DNA of 64,000 nt from UBA5603 sp964501315 (GTDB lineage: Bacteria; Bacillota_I; Bacilli_A; Izemoplasmatales; Hujiaoplasmataceae). Below are positions 43,284 to 52,469 of the stretch, in pieces. Made by a program: the position numbers and the translations under genes. The DNA lies in NCBI GenBank assembly GCA_964501315.1, contig CAZCSO010000002.1, positions 90,954 through 154,953 on the forward strand. Reading direction: 5' to 3'. Each line of letters begins with the position of its first letter. Within the stretch, counting starts at the first letter, position 1. The notes beneath the pieces were generated by a model. It did not search any database. It was given only the letters and a program-made list of their open reading frames with translations, and was not told where the DNA came from.

Positions 43284-44318
43284 ATGGAGATTAAAACACA
43301 AATCAATCAACTGATTCAAGAAGCTGAAGAAGCAATCAAATCAATTCAATCAATGACCGATTTAAGTGAGTTGAAGGCGAAGTATTTAGGTAAAAGCAGT
43401 CCGTTTGCGAGTTTGATGTCGCAAATGAAGCAATTGTCACCCGAAGAACGCCCATTATTTGGTCAGATTGTCAATGAAGGAAAAAGTCAAATTTCTGCCC
43501 TCATTGATGAGCAAAGAGAACGGATGGAACAAGCCGAAATTGCTCGGAAATTAGCCAGCGAAGCCATCGACATCACCTTGCCAGGTGATCATTTCGCCCG
43601 TGGAAGTATACATCTTATTTCAAAAACCATTGAAGAAATCGAAGATTTGTTCATCGGGATGGGGTATTCCGTCAAAGAAGGACCAGAAGTAGAAACCGAT
43701 CTATACAACTTTGAAATGCTCAATATTCCCAAGGGACACCCTGCTCGCGACATGCAAGATACGTTCTACATTTCCGAAGATACTTTGTTAAGAACCCATA
43801 CATCACCCGTTCAAGTTCGAACCATGTTGGAAAATGGCGGACAAAAACCCATCAAGATTATTTGTCCTGGAAAAGTCTATCGACGCGACGATGATGATTT
43901 GACTCATAGCCATCAATTTATGCAAATCGAAGCCTTAGTTGTGGATAAAGATGTTACCTTAGCCGATTTAAAAGGAACCCTTTTGACGCTTGCACAAAAA
44001 ATGTTTGGCTCTGATCGCAAGATTCGCCTTCGTCCATCGTACTTCCCGTTTACGGAACCTTCCGTTGAAGTTGATGTATCGTGCGGTCAATGCGGTGGTA
44101 AAGGCTGCTCCATGTGCAAACAAACCGGATGGATTGAAATTCTCGGTGCCGGAATGGTCAATAATGCCGTTTTGTCAGCCTCGGGTTATGATCCTGCCGT
44201 CTATCAGGGATTTGCACTGGGAATGGGTGTGGAACGAATTGCGATTTTGAAATACGGGATCGAAGACATTCGCTCCTTTTATCTCAACGATTTGCGGTTT
44301 AACCGTCAATTCGATTAG
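43284..44318 (+). CDS. pheS: Phenylalanyl-tRNA synthetase alpha subunit
   Basis: A 344-residue class II synthetase catalytic subunit. An N-terminal coiled coil (about 1-90) binds tRNA. Motif 2 and substrate residues are in LRTHTSPVQVRTM, KVYRRDDDDLTHSHQFMQIE and RPSYFPFTEPSVEVDV. A Cys-rich loop CGQCGGKGCSMCKQTGW is present as in many Gram-positive PheS. Motif 3 is GFALGMGVERIAILKYGI. RBS AAGGAGGATTTTTC. It is paired with pheT 11 bases downstream under T-box control. Confidence 0.97.
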   Translation: MEIKTQINQLIQEAEEAIKSIQSMTDLSELKAKYLGKSSPFASLMSQMKQLSPEERPLFGQIVNEGKSQISALIDEQRERMEQAEIARKLASEAIDITLPGDHFARGSIHLISKTIEEIEDLFIGMGYSVKEGPEVETDLYNFEMLNIPKGHPARDMQDTFYISEDTLLRTHTSPVQVRTMLENGGQKPIKIICPGKVYRRDDDDLTHSHQFMQIEALVVDKDVTLADLKGTLLTLAQKMFGSDRKIRLRPSYFPFTEPSVEVDVSCGQCGGKGCSMCKQTGWIEILGAGMVNNAVLSASGYDPAVYQGFALGMGVERIAILKYGIEDIRSFYLNDLRFNRQFD

Positions 44319-44329
44319 GAGGAATAATC

Positions 44330-46702
44330 ATGTTATTTTCATTAGATTGGTTAAAAGAACTAACCCCTTATACAGGAACAACCGAGGAATTGCTTCGTCG
44401 TTTTAACTTGATGAGCACCGAAGTAGAAGATCACTATCGACTCGTTACGGCAGATAAATTAACCGTCGGACACGTCTTAGAATGCGAAATGCATCCCAAT
44501 TCCGATCACCTTCACATCTGCCAAGTCGATGTTGGAAGTTCGTCGACTTTGCAAATCGTATGTGGCGCACCCAACGTTGAAAAAGGCCAAAAAGTAATCG
44601 TCGCTTTGGATGGAGCTGTTCTTCCAGGCAACTTTAAAATTAAGAAATCGACGATACGTGGTGTGGAATCCAATGGAATGATTTGTTCCCTTGATGAACT
44701 GGGAATCGATCATAAATACCATCAGGAAGATGGCATTCATGTTCTGGATTCCTTAACCACAGTCGGATCAGATCCCTTGACTGCTCTATCATTCGATGAC
44801 GAAGTCATAGAACTCTCGTTAACGCCGAATCGTGGCGATTTACTGTCGATGATGGGGGTCGCTTATGATGTCGCTGCGATGTTTGAACTTCCCCTTACAT
44901 TTCCCGATTCTTTCGTATGGGATGAAGTCAAGAAGAATCCCTTAACGGTAACGTCGTCGACCAAGAAGTGTTTATCCTATTACGCTCGCGTTATTGAAAA
45001 TGTGACCATTACCGAAAGTCCTCAATGGTTAAAAGCACGATTGATTGCCTCTGGCATCCGGCCCATCAATACCGTTGTGGATATCACTAATTACGTGATG
45101 CTGGAAACCGGTCAACCGCTTCATGCGTTTGATTATGACAAATTGAATAGCCAAACCATTCATGTTCGCCAGGCGTCTAAGGGGGAAACCATTTTGACCT
45201 TGGACGATAAACTCAGAGAATTAACAGAGGACGATTTGGTCATTACTGATGGGAACATCCCTGTAGCGCTTGCCGGTGTCATGGGTGGTAAAAATACCGA
45301 GGTCGATGCCACAACCCGTACCATTTTGCTAGAATCGGCTGTTTTTGATCGGTTGAGTGTACGAAAGACATCCAAACGTTTGGATTTACGAAGCGAATCG
45401 TCCGTTCGTTTTGAACGAGGCCTCGATCCCAATCGTACCATGGTCGCTATTAACCGAGCTGCTATTTTATTACAAATGTTGGCCAATGGATCGGTATTAA
45501 AAGGCGTTGCTTCGTTTGAAACACAAGACTTAGTTCCTTTAAAAACGACGTTAACACTTTCACAACTGAAAAAAGTGACTGGCTGTGGTTACAGTGAAGC
45601 GAGCGTTGCACATACGCTTGAACGCCTTCGTTTCCCTTACACGCTCGAAAATCAATCATTTGATATTACCATTCCCACGCGTCGTATTGATGTTAAAACC
45701 TATCAAGATATTATTGAAGAAGTGGTTCGCATAAGTGGGTACGATCAAATTCCAACGACACTCTTTTCATCTGCAATTCCGGGTGCGTTAACGGAACGTC
45801 AAAAAATCCGTCGTACGATTCGTTCTATTCTGTCAACGATGGGCCTTAATGAAACGTTAACCTATACGCTTACGGATAAAACGGTGGCGGCTCAATTTGA
45901 TACGAATTCACTTCCACTGATTACCATAGTCAATCCCATTAACGAAAGTCGTCGATACTTAAAGCATTCCCTGATTCCTGGACTCCTTGAAGTAGTATTG
46001 TACAATAAAGCTCGTAAAATGGATGAAATTCATCTATTTGAATTGGGGAAAGGATATTTTGAATCGGGAGAAAAAGAACTTCTCTCAGCCGCATTCATGG
46101 GTGACTTTGATTATTCGGATTGGCAAAATCCAAATCGAGAACTGACATTTTATACGGTCAAAGGCATCATCGAGTTCCTTTTCGACAAATTGCATGTTTC
46201 TAAAATCTCATACCGTGTACCTTCCAATCCGCATCCTTGGTTGCATCCTGGCATCAGCGCTGAAATCTTCCTTGACAATCAACCTATTGGTTGGATTGGG
46301 AAACTTCATCCGACCGTTCAAAAAGAAAAAGGCCTTGACGACACCTATGTCGTGGAATGTTCGTTAACAGATTTATTCGATGCCATCAAACCCGTTACGA
46401 AAGCAAAAGAAGTATCCAAATTTCCAAGTGTTGTTCGCGATATCGCCATCGTCATAGATCGAACTGTATCGGCAGAATCGTTGATATCGGTTATCCGTAA
46501 AGTTGCGAAAAACCGACTTTCAGATATTCGCATTTTTGATGTCTATACGGGTGAAAAAATAGACCCAACCAAAAAATCGATGGCCTTATCGATGACCTTC
46601 CAGGACTATCAAAAAACGCTATCTACCGAAGAAATTGACGCCTTGTTTTCTCGCATTGTAAAGGCGATAGAATCTGAACTAAACGGAACGTTGAGAGCTT
46701 AA
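44330..46702 (+). CDS. pheT: Phenylalanyl-tRNA synthetase beta subunit
   Basis: 790 residues with all domains of the long bacterial form. The N-terminal EMAP/OB domain is LTVGHVLECEMHPNSDHLHI, followed by the B3/B4 editing domain with RPINTVVDITNYVMLETGQPL and AFDYDKL, and B5 with the TIPTRRIDVKTYQDIIEEVV motif. A pseudo-catalytic core follows, and the C-terminal FDX-ACB anticodon domain is SKFPSVVRDIAIVIDRTVSA. It completes the alpha2-beta2 enzyme and edits tyrosine. A strong terminator follows. Confidence 0.97.
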   Translation: MLFSLDWLKELTPYTGTTEELLRRFNLMSTEVEDHYRLVTADKLTVGHVLECEMHPNSDHLHICQVDVGSSSTLQIVCGAPNVEKGQKVIVALDGAVLPGNFKIKKSTIRGVESNGMICSLDELGIDHKYHQEDGIHVLDSLTTVGSDPLTALSFDDEVIELSLTPNRGDLLSMMGVAYDVAAMFELPLTFPDSFVWDEVKKNPLTVTSSTKKCLSYYARVIENVTITESPQWLKARLIASGIRPINTVVDITNYVMLETGQPLHAFDYDKLNSQTIHVRQASKGETILTLDDKLRELTEDDLVITDGNIPVALAGVMGGKNTEVDATTRTILLESAVFDRLSVRKTSKRLDLRSESSVRFERGLDPNRTMVAINRAAILLQMLANGSVLKGVASFETQDLVPLKTTLTLSQLKKVTGCGYSEASVAHTLERLRFPYTLENQSFDITIPTRRIDVKTYQDIIEEVVRISGYDQIPTTLFSSAIPGALTERQKIRRTIRSILSTMGLNETLTYTLTDKTVAAQFDTNSLPLITIVNPINESRRYLKHSLIPGLLEVVLYNKARKMDEIHLFELGKGYFESGEKELLSAAFMGDFDYSDWQNPNRELTFYTVKGIIEFLFDKLHVSKISYRVPSNPHPWLHPGISAEIFLDNQPIGWIGKLHPTVQKEKGLDDTYVVECSLTDLFDAIKPVTKAKEVSKFPSVVRDIAIVIDRTVSAESLISVIRKVAKNRLSDIRIFDVYTGEKIDPTKKSMALSMTFQDYQKTLSTEEIDALFSRIVKAIESELNGTLRA

Positions 46703-46709
46703 TTGAATT

Positions 46710-46744
46710 GACCCATTTTCGGCTTTGAAAATGGGTCTTTTTTT
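46710..46744 (+). terminator. Terminator of pheS-pheT
   Basis: GACCCATTTTC - GGCTTT - GAAAATGGGTC followed by seven T. Confidence 0.9.
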
Positions 46745-46769
46745 GATTATTTTCAAACTATTTTTATGA

Positions 46770-46775
46770 TATAAT
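46770..46775 (+). promoter_or_regulatory. -10 box of the ABC exporter operon
   Basis: Consensus TATAAT preceded by TATGA; no good -35 hexamer at the right distance. Transcription would start about 25 nt before the start codon. Confidence 0.5.
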
Positions 46776-46807
46776 GGAATTAGCGATTTTTGTGCATGGG
46801 AGGGTCT

Positions 46808-47722
46808 ATGGATAAAATAATAGAAGTTAAAGGTTTAAAAAAGAATTATGGTCCTGTTGAAGCCGTCAAGGGCATCGATTTTTACGTCGAAAAAGGGAAG
46901 TTATTTGCGTTTCTTGGCCCCAATGGAGCCGGTAAATCAACGACCATTAATGTTATTTGTACCTTGCTAAAGTATGATGCCGGAGATGTTTCCGTCAATC
47001 ATCTCGAATTGGGTCGTGACGATGATCAAATCCGAAATCAAATCGGTATCGTATTTCAGGATTCGGTATTGGATTCGCTATTGACGGTCGAAGAGAACTT
47101 ACGAATTCGTGGAGGGTTTTATGGTCTTTCAAAAGATGAGCTTTCGGAAGCCATTAACAAAGCTTTGACAGTTACCGACATTCAAGAATTAAGAAACCGT
47201 CGGTATGGACAATTATCTGGCGGTCAACGACGTCGTGCTGATATTGCCCGCGCCTTGATTCATCAACCCAAAATATTGTTTCTTGATGAACCAACGACGG
47301 GGTTGGACCCGCAAACTCGAAAATCGGTATGGACTATGATTGAAAATCTCTATGTCAATGAAGGAGTCACCGTATTTCTAACCACTCATTATATGGAGGA
47401 AGCAGCGAAAGCCGATTACGTTATCATCATCGATAACGGACACTTAGTGGCTAAAGGAACGCCCAATGAGTTAAAGGATAAGTATTCGTCGGATTCACTA
47501 CAAATCAAGCCAAATGACAAATCATCATTAATAGAGGCATTATCAAAAGATAATATCTCATATCGTTGTGAAAGCGATGTGGTCATTATTCCCTTGCAAT
47601 CGACCACAGATGCATTGCCTTTATTAAAAAAGTTTGAATCAAATATCACCACTTTCCAGGTATTAAATGGGACGATGGACGATGCCTTTATTAGCATTAC
47701 CGGAAAGGAGATGCGCGAATAA
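46808..47722 (+). CDS. ABC transporter ATP-binding protein (DrrA/ABC-2 type)
   Basis: A 304-residue ATPase. Walker A is FLGPNGAGKSTTINV, the Q-loop is IGIVFQDSVLD, the signature is YGQLSGGQRRRADIARALI, Walker B is KILFLDEPTTGLDPQTR, and the H-loop is FLTTHYMEE. The C-terminal extension (about 215-304) is that of DrrA-like subunits of ABC-2 exporters, which move drugs, lipids or glycans. It overlaps its permease gene by one base (TAATG). GGGAGGGTCT precedes ATG 46808; the more upstream in-frame start is inside this RBS region. Confidence 0.93.
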   Translation: MDKIIEVKGLKKNYGPVEAVKGIDFYVEKGKLFAFLGPNGAGKSTTINVICTLLKYDAGDVSVNHLELGRDDDQIRNQIGIVFQDSVLDSLLTVEENLRIRGGFYGLSKDELSEAINKALTVTDIQELRNRRYGQLSGGQRRRADIARALIHQPKILFLDEPTTGLDPQTRKSVWTMIENLYVNEGVTVFLTTHYMEEAAKADYVIIIDNGHLVAKGTPNELKDKYSSDSLQIKPNDKSSLIEALSKDNISYRCESDVVIIPLQSTTDALPLLKKFESNITTFQVLNGTMDDAFISITGKEMRE

Positions 47723-48570
47723 TGATTTTCAGTTTAGTTGAACGTAATATCAAACTTTATTTTCGAGATAAAGCCAGCGTTTTCTTTTCGATGCTTAGTG
47801 TCTTGATTATTATCGGGTTGTACGTATTATTCTTAGGAGAACTGGTCAAAGGATCAGGAAGCGCAGCGGGGGATGCGGCTCGGTTTCTAACCGATTCATG
47901 GATTATGGCCGGCGTTATTGCCACAGCGACCGTAACAACGACGCTCGGTGCGTTAGGACAAATGGTCGATGACTTGGCCCGCAAAATCAATCGCGATTTT
48001 GAGACCGCACCGATCAAACGGTGGATGATTGTTTTATCGTACATTTTAAGTTCCATTACGATTGGCATTCTCATGAGCTTATTTACCTTCGCATTAGCAG
48101 AAGTGTATATCGTTATCTATGGAGGAGAAGTAGTTTCATTCCTAGCGTTTATCAAAATGCTGGGCATCATTATTCTATCGACAATAACCAGTAGTTCCTT
48201 TCTGTTTTTCTTTGTATCGTTGGTTAAAACGATGAATGCTTTCAGCGTTATTTCAACCATCGTCGGAACCTTAATCGGATTCCTGATGGGTATTTACGTT
48301 CCGATTGGAATTTTACCCACAGCCATCCAATACGTCATCAAAGTATTCCCCCCATCGCATGCAGCATCGTTAATGCGCCAAATCATGATTAATGAAGTTA
48401 TTGATTTGTCGTATTTATCGACCGATACCTTACAAGAACTTGGAATTCGCTTTTTCTTTGGCGATACGTTTCTATCACCCTTAGTCTCCATCCTATTGCT
48501 TATTGGGACGACGGTTGTATTCTTCGGGATTTCCGTATGGGTGCTATCAAAACGTAAACGCGAGTCTTAG
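47722..48570 (+). CDS. ABC-2 type transporter permease
   Basis: A 282-residue permease with six membrane helices. It begins with the amphipathic LVERNIKLYFRDKASVFFS typical of ABC-2 permeases. A long cytoplasmic or external loop follows TM1, then TM2-TM5, including FLMGIYVPIGILPTAIQYVIKVFPPSHAASLMRQ, a strongly conserved family segment. It pairs with the upstream ATPase as homodimer partners of an exporter. The substrate is unknown; no resistance gene is adjacent to suggest one. Confidence 0.9.
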   Translation: MIFSLVERNIKLYFRDKASVFFSMLSVLIIIGLYVLFLGELVKGSGSAAGDAARFLTDSWIMAGVIATATVTTTLGALGQMVDDLARKINRDFETAPIKRWMIVLSYILSSITIGILMSLFTFALAEVYIVIYGGEVVSFLAFIKMLGIIILSTITSSSFLFFFVSLVKTMNAFSVISTIVGTLIGFLMGIYVPIGILPTAIQYVIKVFPPSHAASLMRQIMINEVIDLSYLSTDTLQELGIRFFFGDTFLSPLVSILLLIGTTVVFFGISVWVLSKRKRES

Positions 48571-48595
48571 AAACCGTTTTTATTGTTCTCTTTCT

Positions 48596-48623
48596 TTGGT
48601 TTTTCATGTAAATCGAGTATAAT
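48596..48623 (+). promoter_or_regulatory. Promoter of rlmN
   Basis: TTGGTT (48596-48601), a 16-nt spacer and TATAAT (48618-48623). It leaves a very short 5' leader of about 5-12 nt before the start codon. Confidence 0.65.
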
Positions 48624-48634
48624 GTTAGTGGGTG

Positions 48635-49663
48635 ATGAAAGTGTTTGATTTTTATGGTTTCACAATTGACGAATTAGCGAATCAGTTAGTTGAAAATGGA
48701 TTTAAGAAATTTAATGCAACACAATTATTTGAATGGGTATACCAAAAAAAAGTATTTGATTATTCGTCGATGACCAATTTAAGTCAAGCGCTGAAGTCTT
48801 ATTTAGATACGGAGGCGTCGTTGGTTCCTTTGAAGGAACTGACCGTACAGAAATCTCAAGATGGAACTCAGAAATTTCTATTTGAACTCAGTGATGGTTA
48901 TTCCATCGAATCGGTGTTGATGCTTCAAGATTATGGTGTCAGTCTCTGTGTGACCAGCCAAGTCGGTTGCAATATGGGATGTTCGTTTTGCGCTTCGGGA
49001 TTAAAGTATAAAAACCGTAACTTAACCGCTGGAGAGATGGTTAACCAGGTTGTTACTGCCGAACGACTCAGTGGACAGTTAATTACGCATGTCGTTGTCA
49101 TGGGGACGGGAGAACCGTTTGACAATTATGACAACGTCATCAAATTTATCCAAATAATTAATCATTCTAAAGGACTTCAAATCGGGCAACGTCATATCAC
49201 GGTTTCTACCTGTGGAATTGTCCCAAAAATTTATCAATATGCCGATGAACCGATTCGTAGTAATTTAGCAATCAGTTTGCACGCTCCGAACGATCAATTA
49301 CGATCCAAATTAATGAAAATCAATCTTCGATATCCGATTGATGATGTCATCAAAGCTTGTCAAGTATACTTTGAGAAGACATCGAGACGCATTACGTTTG
49401 AATATATTCTCTTAAACCGCGTGAACGATACGGTTGAACTAGCCGATGAACTTTCCGATTTAATCCGTGGAATGAATGCCTACGTCAATCTTATTCCTTA
49501 TAACTATGTAAAAGAATTTGAATTTGAACGGACCGATATGCGTCGGGCTATGATTTTTTACGATCGTTTGACCAAACGTGGAATCAATGCCATCTTACGA
49601 AAAGAACAAGGTGGCGACATTGACGCAGCGTGTGGACAGCTACGAATGCAATCACAAAAATAA
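48635..49663 (+). CDS. rlmN: 23S rRNA A2503 / tRNA A37 C2-methyltransferase RlmN
   Basis: 342 residues, a radical-SAM methylase that makes m2A in 23S rRNA (2503) and in tRNA (37). The radical SAM cluster motif is CNMGCSFCASG (CxxxCxxC), following LCVTSQVG. VVMGTGEPFDNYDN and STCGIVPKIYQ follow; the second catalytic Cys is near the end in DIDAACGQL. The start is uncertain: ATG 48635 or GTG 48641 (better spaced from GGGTGAT). The promoter is so close that either leaves a minimal leader. In Bacillus rlmN is followed by prpC-prkC; here pfk follows. Confidence 0.95.
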   Translation: MKVFDFYGFTIDELANQLVENGFKKFNATQLFEWVYQKKVFDYSSMTNLSQALKSYLDTEASLVPLKELTVQKSQDGTQKFLFELSDGYSIESVLMLQDYGVSLCVTSQVGCNMGCSFCASGLKYKNRNLTAGEMVNQVVTAERLSGQLITHVVVMGTGEPFDNYDNVIKFIQIINHSKGLQIGQRHITVSTCGIVPKIYQYADEPIRSNLAISLHAPNDQLRSKLMKINLRYPIDDVIKACQVYFEKTSRRITFEYILLNRVNDTVELADELSDLIRGMNAYVNLIPYNYVKEFEFERTDMRRAMIFYDRLTKRGINAILRKEQGGDIDAACGQLRMQSQK

Positions 49664-49678
49664 TCTGAATTATTCCAT

Positions 49679-49707
49679 TTGACTGATTGTCAAAGTAGTG
49701 ATACACT
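49679..49707 (+). promoter_or_regulatory. Promoter of the phosphofructokinase gene
   Basis: TTGACT (49679-49684), a 17-nt spacer and TACACT (49702-49707). Confidence 0.65.
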
Positions 49708-49753
49708 ATACAGTGATTTTTTATGGAAACAAGGATAAAAGGAGCGTAAATCT

Positions 49754-50893
49754 ATGAAAAATGAAATTAAGAAAATTGCAATTTTAACGGGTGGAGGCGA
49801 CTGTTCAGGTTTGAACGCCGTCATTCGATCCGTTGTTAAGACAGCTATTGTAAAATATGGCTATGAAGTAATGGGTTTTTTAGGAGGCTACAATGGTCTT
49901 TACAAAGACGAGTGGGTCGAATTGGACCGTCGTGCCGTCTCCGGTATTTTCCATCAAGGTGGTACCATTTTAAAAAACTCAAACAAAGACAATTTGTTTA
50001 GTTATCCCATGATGGATGAAAACGGTAAAATGGTCAAAAAAGACGTATCGGACGTGGCCATCGCGAATTTGAAAAAGCACAATGTGGATGCATTGGTGAT
50101 TATTGGTGGAGACGGTACGTTAACGTCAGCACGTGACTTTTACCGGAAAGGAATCAACGTTGTAGGTATTCCTAAAACCATTGATAACGATGTTCCCGCA
50201 ACCGATATTACCTTCGGTTATCGGACGGCCCTTGACCACATTGTGGATGCACTCGATGCACTTCACACCACCGCATTTTCACATGACCGGGTTATGATTT
50301 TGGAAGTTATGGGTCGTAATGCGGGTTGGTTGGCCTTAGAAGGCGGTATTGCTGGATCCGCTGATGTCATTTTGATTCCAGAAATTCCATATGACATTAA
50401 CAAAGTAGCCCAAGCCGTCATCGATCGTTATCGCCATGGATCACGCTTCTCCATTATCTGCGTTTCCGAAGGTGCTAAGCCACTCGATGGTGATGTCACC
50501 GTTAAAAAGATTGTCGAAGGATCTCCGGACGCCATTCGTTTAGGCGGCGTAGGCGATCAACTCGCTTTGATGCTTGAGAAAATCGTAACCCCGGTTACAG
50601 GACAAGAAGTGAGAGCGTCGAATTTAGGCTACATTCAACGGGGTGGCGTAACCAACTGCTTCGACCGTGTACTCAGTACGCGTTATGGAGCCTTTGCGGC
50701 TGACATGATTGCCAACGGCGAGTTTGGCAAAATGACAGCTCTTCAAGGAAACCGCATGGTTGCCGTACCCATTACCGATGTTGTTGGATCCGGTGAAACC
50801 GGAGAAACCAGTCATGGGGGCGCAAAAACCGTCAATCCTGAGGGCGATCTTGTTGTGACGGCCAAAAACATTGGCATCTCATTTGGTGACTAA
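49754..50893 (+). CDS. pfkA: 6-phosphofructokinase, probably ATP-dependent
   Basis: A 379-residue phosphofructokinase. Motifs are AILTGGGDCSGLNAVIRSV, the phosphoryl donor site IIGGDGTLTSA, PKTIDNDVPATDITFGYRTA with the catalytic Asp, VMGRNAGWLALEGG and RASNLGYIQRGG. The donor-site residue after GGD is Gly121 (ATP type; PPi enzymes have Asp), but position 141 is Lys in PKTIDND (Gly in classical ATP-PFKs). This Gly/Lys pairing marks the long, group-III-like PFKs, most of which use ATP. It is about 60 residues longer than Bacillus PfkA. The enzyme controls glycolysis in the cytosol. The RBS is AAAGGAGCG. Confidence 0.9.
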   Translation: MKNEIKKIAILTGGGDCSGLNAVIRSVVKTAIVKYGYEVMGFLGGYNGLYKDEWVELDRRAVSGIFHQGGTILKNSNKDNLFSYPMMDENGKMVKKDVSDVAIANLKKHNVDALVIIGGDGTLTSARDFYRKGINVVGIPKTIDNDVPATDITFGYRTALDHIVDALDALHTTAFSHDRVMILEVMGRNAGWLALEGGIAGSADVILIPEIPYDINKVAQAVIDRYRHGSRFSIICVSEGAKPLDGDVTVKKIVEGSPDAIRLGGVGDQLALMLEKIVTPVTGQEVRASNLGYIQRGGVTNCFDRVLSTRYGAFAADMIANGEFGKMTALQGNRMVAVPITDVVGSGETGETSHGGAKTVNPEGDLVVTAKNIGISFGD

Positions 50894-50927
50894 TTTTAAC
50901 CAAACCATTTATTAACCAATCTTTTTA

Positions 50928-50936
50928 TGTTAAAAT
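50928..50936 (+). promoter_or_regulatory. Extended -10 of the rubrerythrin gene
   Basis: TGTTAAAAT: a TG one base before TAAAAT (50931-50936); no clear -35. The RBS TGGGAGGATTA precedes ATG 50970. Confidence 0.45.
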
Positions 50937-50969
50937 AAGACGTTAAAATTTTTCTTTGGGAGGATTAAT

Positions 50970-51509
50970 ATGGAATTAAAAGGATCAAGAACAGAAAAAA
51001 ACTTGAGAGCTGCCTACTGTGGCGAATCAGAAGCACGAAACAAGTACACGTTCTACGCTTCACAAGCCAAAAAAGAAGGGTACAATCAAATCGGTGACTT
51101 TTTCTTAGAAACAGCCGAAAACGAAAAAGAACATGCCAAAATTTGGTTTAAGTTGCTTCATGATGGCGGTATTCCTTCGACAGAACTTAATCTGATTGAT
51201 GGCGCAGCTGGCGAACATTACGAATGGACCGACATGTACAAAGGGTTTGCAGAAATTGCAAGAGAAGAAGGATTTACCCGTATTGCCTTTTTATTCGAAG
51301 CAGTTGCGAAAATTGAAAAAGAACACGAAGAACGTTACTTAGCTTTATTAAAACAACTCAAAGACGAACGCGTATTTGAATCGGAAGAATCCGAGATTTG
51401 GATTTGTTCAGAATGCGGACACATCCATGTTGGCAAAAAAGCTCCGGAAAAATGCCCTGTTTGTGAACATCCGAAGGCGTATTTTAAACGTCGAGTAAAG
51501 AACTATTAA
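50970..51509 (+). CDS. Rubrerythrin
   Basis: A 179-residue rubrerythrin. The four-helix di-iron domain has the ligands in AAYCGESEARNKY, ETAENEKEHAKIW and AKIEKEHEERY (ExxH motifs). The C-terminal rubredoxin-like domain has WICSECGHIH and EKCPVCEHPKAYF (Cys4 iron site). It reduces hydrogen peroxide in anaerobes and microaerophiles, with electrons from rubredoxin or NADH-linked reductases. Its presence indicates oxygen-sensitive metabolism. It lies as a single gene between pfk and rsgA, with its own terminator. Confidence 0.95.
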   Translation: MELKGSRTEKNLRAAYCGESEARNKYTFYASQAKKEGYNQIGDFFLETAENEKEHAKIWFKLLHDGGIPSTELNLIDGAAGEHYEWTDMYKGFAEIAREEGFTRIAFLFEAVAKIEKEHEERYLALLKQLKDERVFESEESEIWICSECGHIHVGKKAPEKCPVCEHPKAYFKRRVKNY

Positions 51510-51517
51510 TATCAATT

Positions 51518-51542
51518 AGAAGACGAAAGTCTTCTTTTTTTT
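51518..51542 (+). terminator. Terminator of the rubrerythrin gene
   Basis: AGAAGAC - GAAA - GTCTTCT followed by seven or more T. Confidence 0.88.
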
Positions 51543-51554
51543 ATCCTTTTAAAG

Positions 51555-51560
51555 TATAAT
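51555..51560 (+). promoter_or_regulatory. -10 box of the rsgA-rpe-thiN operon
   Basis: Consensus TATAAT. The ATG at 51559 lies inside it, which helps place the true rsgA start further downstream. Confidence 0.6.
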
Positions 51561-51591
51561 GATAGTATCCGTCATTAAGGAGGCTAGTTGC

Positions 51592-52458
51592 TTGAAAGAA
51601 GGAAAAATTATACGTTTAATCGGGGGATTGTATACCGTTATCGATGAACAAAATACGCGCTATGAATTAAAACCGATTGGGTTATTTCGTTTCCAAGGCA
51701 TTTCGCCTAAAGTCGGGGATAATGTCATTTTTGATGAATCCGCAATTCATGAAGTATTGCCCCGTGAAAACGATTTGCTAAGGCCAGCCATTGCCAACGT
51801 CGATCAAGCACTCTTAGTACATGCATGCAAAAAACCGGATTTTAGTTTTTATCTTCTTGATCAATTTCTAGCGCTGATTGAATCTGCCAATGTTCGTCCG
51901 GTCATTGTACTTACCAAAATCGATTTATTATCGTACGATGAACTATCCGAAATAAAATCGAAATTACGCTATTATGAAGCAGATTATCCAGTCTTTTATA
52001 TTTCCAATAAAAATCCTGAATCGATTGCGTCTTTAAAATCGATTATAACTGGAAAAGTTTCCGTTTTATCCGGCCAAACCGGAGCCGGAAAAAGTAGTTT
52101 TTTAAACGCAATCGACGAACGACTCAACCTTAAGACTGATGCCATCAGCGAAGCATTAGGACGCGGAAAGCATACCACGCGACACGTAGAATTGATTCAT
52201 GTAGCGGATGGATGGATTGCGGATACCCCTGGGTTTTCTAAACTCGAATTTCCACACATGAATCCAGAAGATTTGCCACATCTTTATCCCGATTTTGTTC
52301 GGTTATCATCCCAATGTCGTTTCCATGGATGTATGCATATCAATGAACCCGATTGCGCGGTTAAAAAAGCGGTTCAAGCGGGATTGATTCTCAAAGAACG
52401 TTACGAAAATTATCTGCTTTTTTCTCAAACCATTAAAAAGCAGAAACCGAAGTATTAG
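51592..52458 (+). CDS. rsgA: Ribosome small-subunit GTPase RsgA
   Basis: A 288-residue circularly permuted GTPase for late 30S assembly. The OB domain (1-70) starts KEGKIIRLIGGLYTVI. The GTPase motifs appear in permuted order: G4 VLTKIDLL, G1 LSGQTGAGKSSFLNAI, G3 IADTPGFSKLEF. The zinc motif is SSQCRFHGCMHINEPDCAV. I choose the TTG at 51592, eight bases after AAGGAGG; the in-frame ATG at 51559 is within the -10 box. It is 11 bases from rpe; rsgA-rpe-thiN is the classical Firmicutes order. Confidence 0.95.
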   Translation: MKEGKIIRLIGGLYTVIDEQNTRYELKPIGLFRFQGISPKVGDNVIFDESAIHEVLPRENDLLRPAIANVDQALLVHACKKPDFSFYLLDQFLALIESANVRPVIVLTKIDLLSYDELSEIKSKLRYYEADYPVFYISNKNPESIASLKSIITGKVSVLSGQTGAGKSSFLNAIDERLNLKTDAISEALGRGKHTTRHVELIHVADGWIADTPGFSKLEFPHMNPEDLPHLYPDFVRLSSQCRFHGCMHINEPDCAVKKAVQAGLILKERYENYLLFSQTIKKQKPKY

Positions 52459-52469
52459 GAGGTGTTTTT

